NCBI GenBank assembly: GCA_965224495.1
Contig: CBDCZI010000002.1
Location: 1-55,018 of the forward strand
DNA from: CBDCZI01 sp965224495
Lineage (GTDB): Bacteria; Bacteroidota; Bacteroidia; Cytophagales; JAAEPT01
DNA length: 55,018 bases
Reading direction: 5' to 3'
Shown piece after piece: positions 51,513 through 55,018 of this stretch. The notes beneath the pieces were generated by a model. The model ran no database searches. It was not told where the DNA came from and saw only the letters and a program-made list of their open reading frames with translations. Every line of letters begins with the position of its first letter. Position 1 is the stretch's first letter. The position numbers and the translations under genes were made by a program.

Positions 51513-54500
51513 TTGAAAGAAGAGAAAAAAAATAACGAACCACAACAAAAGCAATCCACATTGAAAAAATGGGTAAAGGGAATTGCTCTGTCTCTGGCTT
51601 TTTTAGTCGTAGGCTTTCTTGTCGTGTCTTATTTTTTCTTTGATTCTACCGTCAAATCGACATTAGAAAGTAAATTCAACGAACAATCAAAAGGCAGGTA
51701 CGAGTTATCTATCGAAAAACTAACAACTAATTTTTTCACAAAATCGGTCGAAGTTTCTAAAATGGTCATTAAGCCTAAAGGAGCCTTGGCAGATTCGCTT
51801 TACCGAATCTATAAAAACAAAAAAGCCTTTCTTTTTGAACTCAATCACGGCTTAGTAAAAATAAAGAACGTCAAACGTTTTTTGTTGAGTGACAGTCTTT
51901 CTATCAGTAATTTTAGATTTGACAAAGTAAATATGACCATTTGGAACTACACCAAAGACACGCTCAAAAAAGACCCAAGATTACAACTGCAAGAAGCCTT
52001 AAAAAAATACACTCCAGAATTAATGATTGATAGTTTTTCTATTCGTCACGCCTCTATAGATTATTACTCATCAAAAGGTACTAATTTTTTCTGTCACCAT
52101 ATTCCCGAGTTATCTATTTTCTTAAAAGGACTCACCATCAATGAGCAACCCAATGATGTAGATTTACTCTTTACACCGATTTATGATATATCATTAGACA
52201 ATTACCATTACAGCCAAGGTATTCAATCATTAAAAATAAATAAAATACACGCTGACGGAAGTAATAAAAGCATTGTAATTTCTGATTTTGTATTTGAAAA
52301 AACAGGAAAAACGAATATTAATTTCTCAAAAGTTACTTTGGTTAGACCCAAAGTAGGTCGTTATATCTACCAACGGAAAATAAAATTAGACTCACTAATT
52401 GCCGAATGCCCTTCTATTTATTTGAAAGGCGTATCACACGAAGCCTCTACCTCCAAAAGTATAAAGAAAAGTTTGGTTCAGTTTATAGAAAATTTTACTG
52501 ATGATATTGAAACCGATCATATCGCCTTCCGAAATGCAGACATAGACATTGAGCGATTAGATGCAGATAAAAAAGAAACAAAACATTTACACTTTAATAA
52601 CCTAAGTCTACTCATTGACAAAACGGTAATTAAAAAAGAAACCTTACAAGACAATTTGAAAGTAATGTTTTCGGACAGTATCACTGTTGCTTTTGATGCC
52701 TTTCGTTTTACAAATAGTAAAAACAAAGCGGTACTATCCTTTGGTAATTTCTCAGGAAAAATCAATGATAAAGTGCATCAATTGAATAAAGTGAAATTTG
52801 AAAAGCCGAATAAAATGGCTATTTCCATTCATTCAGTCGAATTGGATCAAATGAATTGGTCAAAACTATGGGATAAAGAGGAAATAGACATTCATACTTT
52901 TCGGGTAAACCATCCATCAGTAATTTTGAAAACAAAGAAGCGCAACAGAGGAAATCAAAACTTGGTTAACCAAATTCCCAAAATGTTATTCAAAAGCATA
53001 AAGTATAAAGTTGATATTGATAAAATAGCCATTAACAAAGGACAGTTTACACAGCACTTTTATGGTACAAATAAAGGTTTAAAATCACAAAAAGCGAAAA
53101 ATATAAATGTACTTTTTAAAGCTATTCACTTAGAAAAAAACAAACCAATTAGACAGCCTATTAAAAAGGCATTAGAAGATATTAGGTATTTAAGTTTTTC
53201 AGATTATGAGCTAAACCCTGTAAACCAACATTACCAATTGACAGCTAAAAAAGTTAAAGTTATTCCTCAAAAACAAGCGTTGAACATTACCAATCTTCGT
53301 TTAAATGTAAAGGAACAAGCAGACGTTGAAATCTCTTCTTTTGATTTGTTAGGAATAAATTGGCAAAAATATTTGAGAACAAACGAATTAGAATTGGCAA
53401 AAATACTTATTCAAGAGCCAGAAATAGTAGCAGATATCAAACAAAAATCAAAAGATACGGTTAAGAAATTACACGATTTCAAAAAAATAATTCCTGATAT
53501 GTTGGTTGGTTTTGCCTCTTCTATAAGTGTAGATTCTATCGCAATAATAAACGGAACAGCAACTATTCGTTCAGGCAACAAAGAGCGAATAGAACAAAAA
53601 GCCGATAGCTTACAAGTCCTTATTACAGGGTTTCTGGTTGATACCTCTCAACAAAGCCGTGCACGTTTGCTCTTTTCAGATGCCATTTCATTTTCAATAA
53701 ACAACTATGATTTATCGACCAGTTCGTCAGGAATACATTTTTTGATTGATAAAGTAGATGTGCCATCTACCGATTCGTTACTTCAGTTTCGTGCTATTTC
53801 TTTACAAGATGAAAAGGGGAACCAGGTCAAAATTCCTGAATTGGCTATTCGAACCATTGATTGGGATAAATATTGGAACAAAGATTCTTTAGAAATTAGT
53901 TCGATTGTATTGGAACAACCCGTATTTGAATTGACAACAAAAAAGAAATTGAAAAAAACTAAGAAGCAATCGTTGACAGCTATTCATCGCATTTTACCTC
54001 ACGGACTGATAAAAGAAATTGTTGTAAACAAGGGAGCTTTAGTATTGAAACAAGAGACTGTTGGCAAACATACTGTTGATGCGCTTGATTTGAAAATAGA
54101 AAACATTGTATTTGATACTACGTTTTTAAAAGACGAATTACCTTTTAAAAACCTCTCACTCAAATTGAGCGATTACCATTTCGAAGACACAAAAAACACG
54201 GTCAAAATAGATGTTAGTCGATTAAATGCCTCAACTCAAACACAGAGTTTATCGATTGATACAGTAAAGTTAGTTAGCAATGAAATAGATGTAGTTACAC
54301 CTTTGGTGAAATTATCTGGTTTTGATTTGAATACTTTTTATAAAGAAAAAGCCGTTATTTTTGATGAATTAGACCTTGTAAATTCAGAAATAAATTATGT
54401 CAAAAACTCATCATTTGGTCATGCGGTAAATAAAAAGGACAGTACATATTTCTTAGACAAGTTATTTGCTAAACTTAATGGAGTTGAAGGAAACAAAATG

Positions 54501-55018
54501 AAAATAACCAACGCTTCGGTTTCAGCTGTTTTACCAAACAGTTTGCATAAACTAGAAAAACTAAATGCTGAGTTTAAGCATATTTCAATTTCCCCACCAC
54601 ACTTAAATTGCCCAGATAGAATCTTATGTTCCAAAGAAGTTCGTGTAGATTTCAAAAACTACAGCTTCGTTGACCAACGAAAAATGCAACACGTAAAGTT
54701 AGCTTTTTTTGAAGCCTCATCTATCGACTCATTACTTACAATCGAAGATTTTGTCTATTCACCAACTATGGAAGAAAGTGAATTTTTAGACAAATTAAAT
54801 TACCGAAAAACATTTTTCAGTATGTCTTCACAAAAAATTCATTCTCAATCATTCAACTTTTATGAGCTATACAATAGTCAAAAATTATTAGCTAGTAAAT
54901 TGATTATTGACGAACCACAAATAACCGTAGCTGAAAACCTAAAGAGGGAAAAAAGGAAAAACAGAACGCCTTCAATGCCTAACGAATTACTTCAAGAATT
55001 ACCATTTTATATGAATAT
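51513..55018 (+). CDS. Giant AsmA-like modular envelope protein, 3' cut by window
   Basis: The frame is open from TTG at 51513 to the last base, 1168 codons, with no stop found in my translation. TTG is the only start near the upstream stop and is followed by MKEEKNNE-type polar residues. One membrane segment (about residues 26-45, GIALSLAFLVVGFLVVSYFF) puts the rest in the periplasm. The body is beta-rich and consists of repeated modules of about 166 residues, each with a W-x-K anchor (Trp at 449, 617 and 784; aligned positions near 284, 939 and 1116). This layout resembles AsmA/TamB-like lipid-transport or outer-membrane-assembly proteins. No catalytic motif is seen. Confidence 0.75.
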   Translation, partial: MKEEKKNNEPQQKQSTLKKWVKGIALSLAFLVVGFLVVSYFFFDSTVKSTLESKFNEQSKGRYELSIEKLTTNFFTKSVEVSKMVIKPKGALADSLYRIYKNKKAFLFELNHGLVKIKNVKRFLLSDSLSISNFRFDKVNMTIWNYTKDTLKKDPRLQLQEALKKYTPELMIDSFSIRHASIDYYSSKGTNFFCHHIPELSIFLKGLTINEQPNDVDLLFTPIYDISLDNYHYSQGIQSLKINKIHADGSNKSIVISDFVFEKTGKTNINFSKVTLVRPKVGRYIYQRKIKLDSLIAECPSIYLKGVSHEASTSKSIKKSLVQFIENFTDDIETDHIAFRNADIDIERLDADKKETKHLHFNNLSLLIDKTVIKKETLQDNLKVMFSDSITVAFDAFRFTNSKNKAVLSFGNFSGKINDKVHQLNKVKFEKPNKMAISIHSVELDQMNWSKLWDKEEIDIHTFRVNHPSVILKTKKRNRGNQNLVNQIPKMLFKSIKYKVDIDKIAINKGQFTQHFYGTNKGLKSQKAKNINVLFKAIHLEKNKPIRQPIKKALEDIRYLSFSDYELNPVNQHYQLTAKKVKVIPQKQALNITNLRLNVKEQADVEISSFDLLGINWQKYLRTNELELAKILIQEPEIVADIKQKSKDTVKKLHDFKKIIPDMLVGFASSISVDSIAIINGTATIRSGNKERIEQKADSLQVLITGFLVDTSQQSRARLLFSDAISFSINNYDLSTSSSGIHFLIDKVDVPSTDSLLQFRAISLQDEKGNQVKIPELAIRTIDWDKYWNKDSLEISSIVLEQPVFELTTKKKLKKTKKQSLTAIHRILPHGLIKEIVVNKGALVLKQETVGKHTVDALDLKIENIVFDTTFLKDELPFKNLSLKLSDYHFEDTKNTVKIDVSRLNASTQTQSLSIDTVKLVSNEIDVVTPLVKLSGFDLNTFYKEKAVIFDELDLVNSEINYVKNSSFGHAVNKKDSTYFLDKLFAKLNGVEGNKMKITNASVSAVLPNSLHKLEKLNAEFKHISISPPHLNCPDRILCSKEVRVDFKNYSFVDQRKMQHVKLAFFEASSIDSLLTIEDFVYSPTMEESEFLDKLNYRKTFFSMSSQKIHSQSFNFYELYNSQKLLASKLIIDEPQITVAENLKREKRKNRTPSMPNELLQELPFYMN

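Overview
The window looks like an AT-rich chromosome segment of a gliding-lineage Bacteroidota, most likely a Flavobacteriia member. Supporting signs are the C-terminus of a PorW/SprE-type gliding/type IX secretion protein, a RemB/Wzi-like outer-membrane protein, Bacteroidota-only families (DUF4175, DUF2723, SbsA-type Ig-like lipoprotein), tRNA genes without encoded CCA, many short lipoprotein signals, and promoters of the Bacteroidota type (TAnnTTTG at -7) in place of the sigma70 type. No phage, IS element, CRISPR array or rRNA operon was seen.

Layout. 0-5.4 kb: end of porW/sprE, overlapping two tandem class A penicillin-binding proteins. 5.6-11.5 kb (minus): tail-specific protease, yaaA, a coiled-coil membrane protein, a 25-residue-repeat protein, a DciA-like protein and recF. 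11.5-15.4 kb (plus): pdhA, a TPR protein, a frame-broken ribH, a REP-like inverted pair, lysC. 15.4-25.4 kb: tRNA-Val, uvrA, a frame-broken lipoprotein, tRNA-fMet, a frame-broken small gene, mutS, and a frame-broken DUF2723 membrane protein. 25.5-40.5 kb: amidase, PagL-like lipid A deacylase, pyrophosphatase, glycosyltransferase, RemB-like protein, Na+/Ca2+ exchanger, ribD, prmC, methyltransferase, queE, surface and TPR proteins. 40.56-41.02 kb: a non-coding stretch rich in DnaA boxes that I read as the chromosomal origin oriC. 41-50 kb (minus): Ig-like lipoprotein, mnmG, three parS-like palindromes, ybeY, a RsbW-like ATPase, DUF4175 protein, prfA. 50-55 kb (plus): small lipoprotein, a repeat-like non-coding stretch, thioredoxin-like lipoprotein, and the start of a very large AsmA-like envelope protein that runs off the window.

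The main points are these. (1) An oriC candidate has a DnaA-box / GC / DnaA-trio / AT-rich order, and three 16-bp parS-like sites lie 3.6 kb away beside mnmG; together they suggest that this is the origin and centromere region. (2) Four genes are broken only by net +1 shifts, most of them explainable by one extra base in a short homopolymer, while long neighbours (uvrA, mutS, lysC) are intact. Base-calling error or very recent decay are both possible. (3) There is a pair of inverted 28-nt hairpin units whose differences are compensatory. (4) An envelope protein is built from about six modules of roughly 166 residues. Cell-wall synthesis, envelope maintenance, DNA repair and riboflavin synthesis are the main themes.
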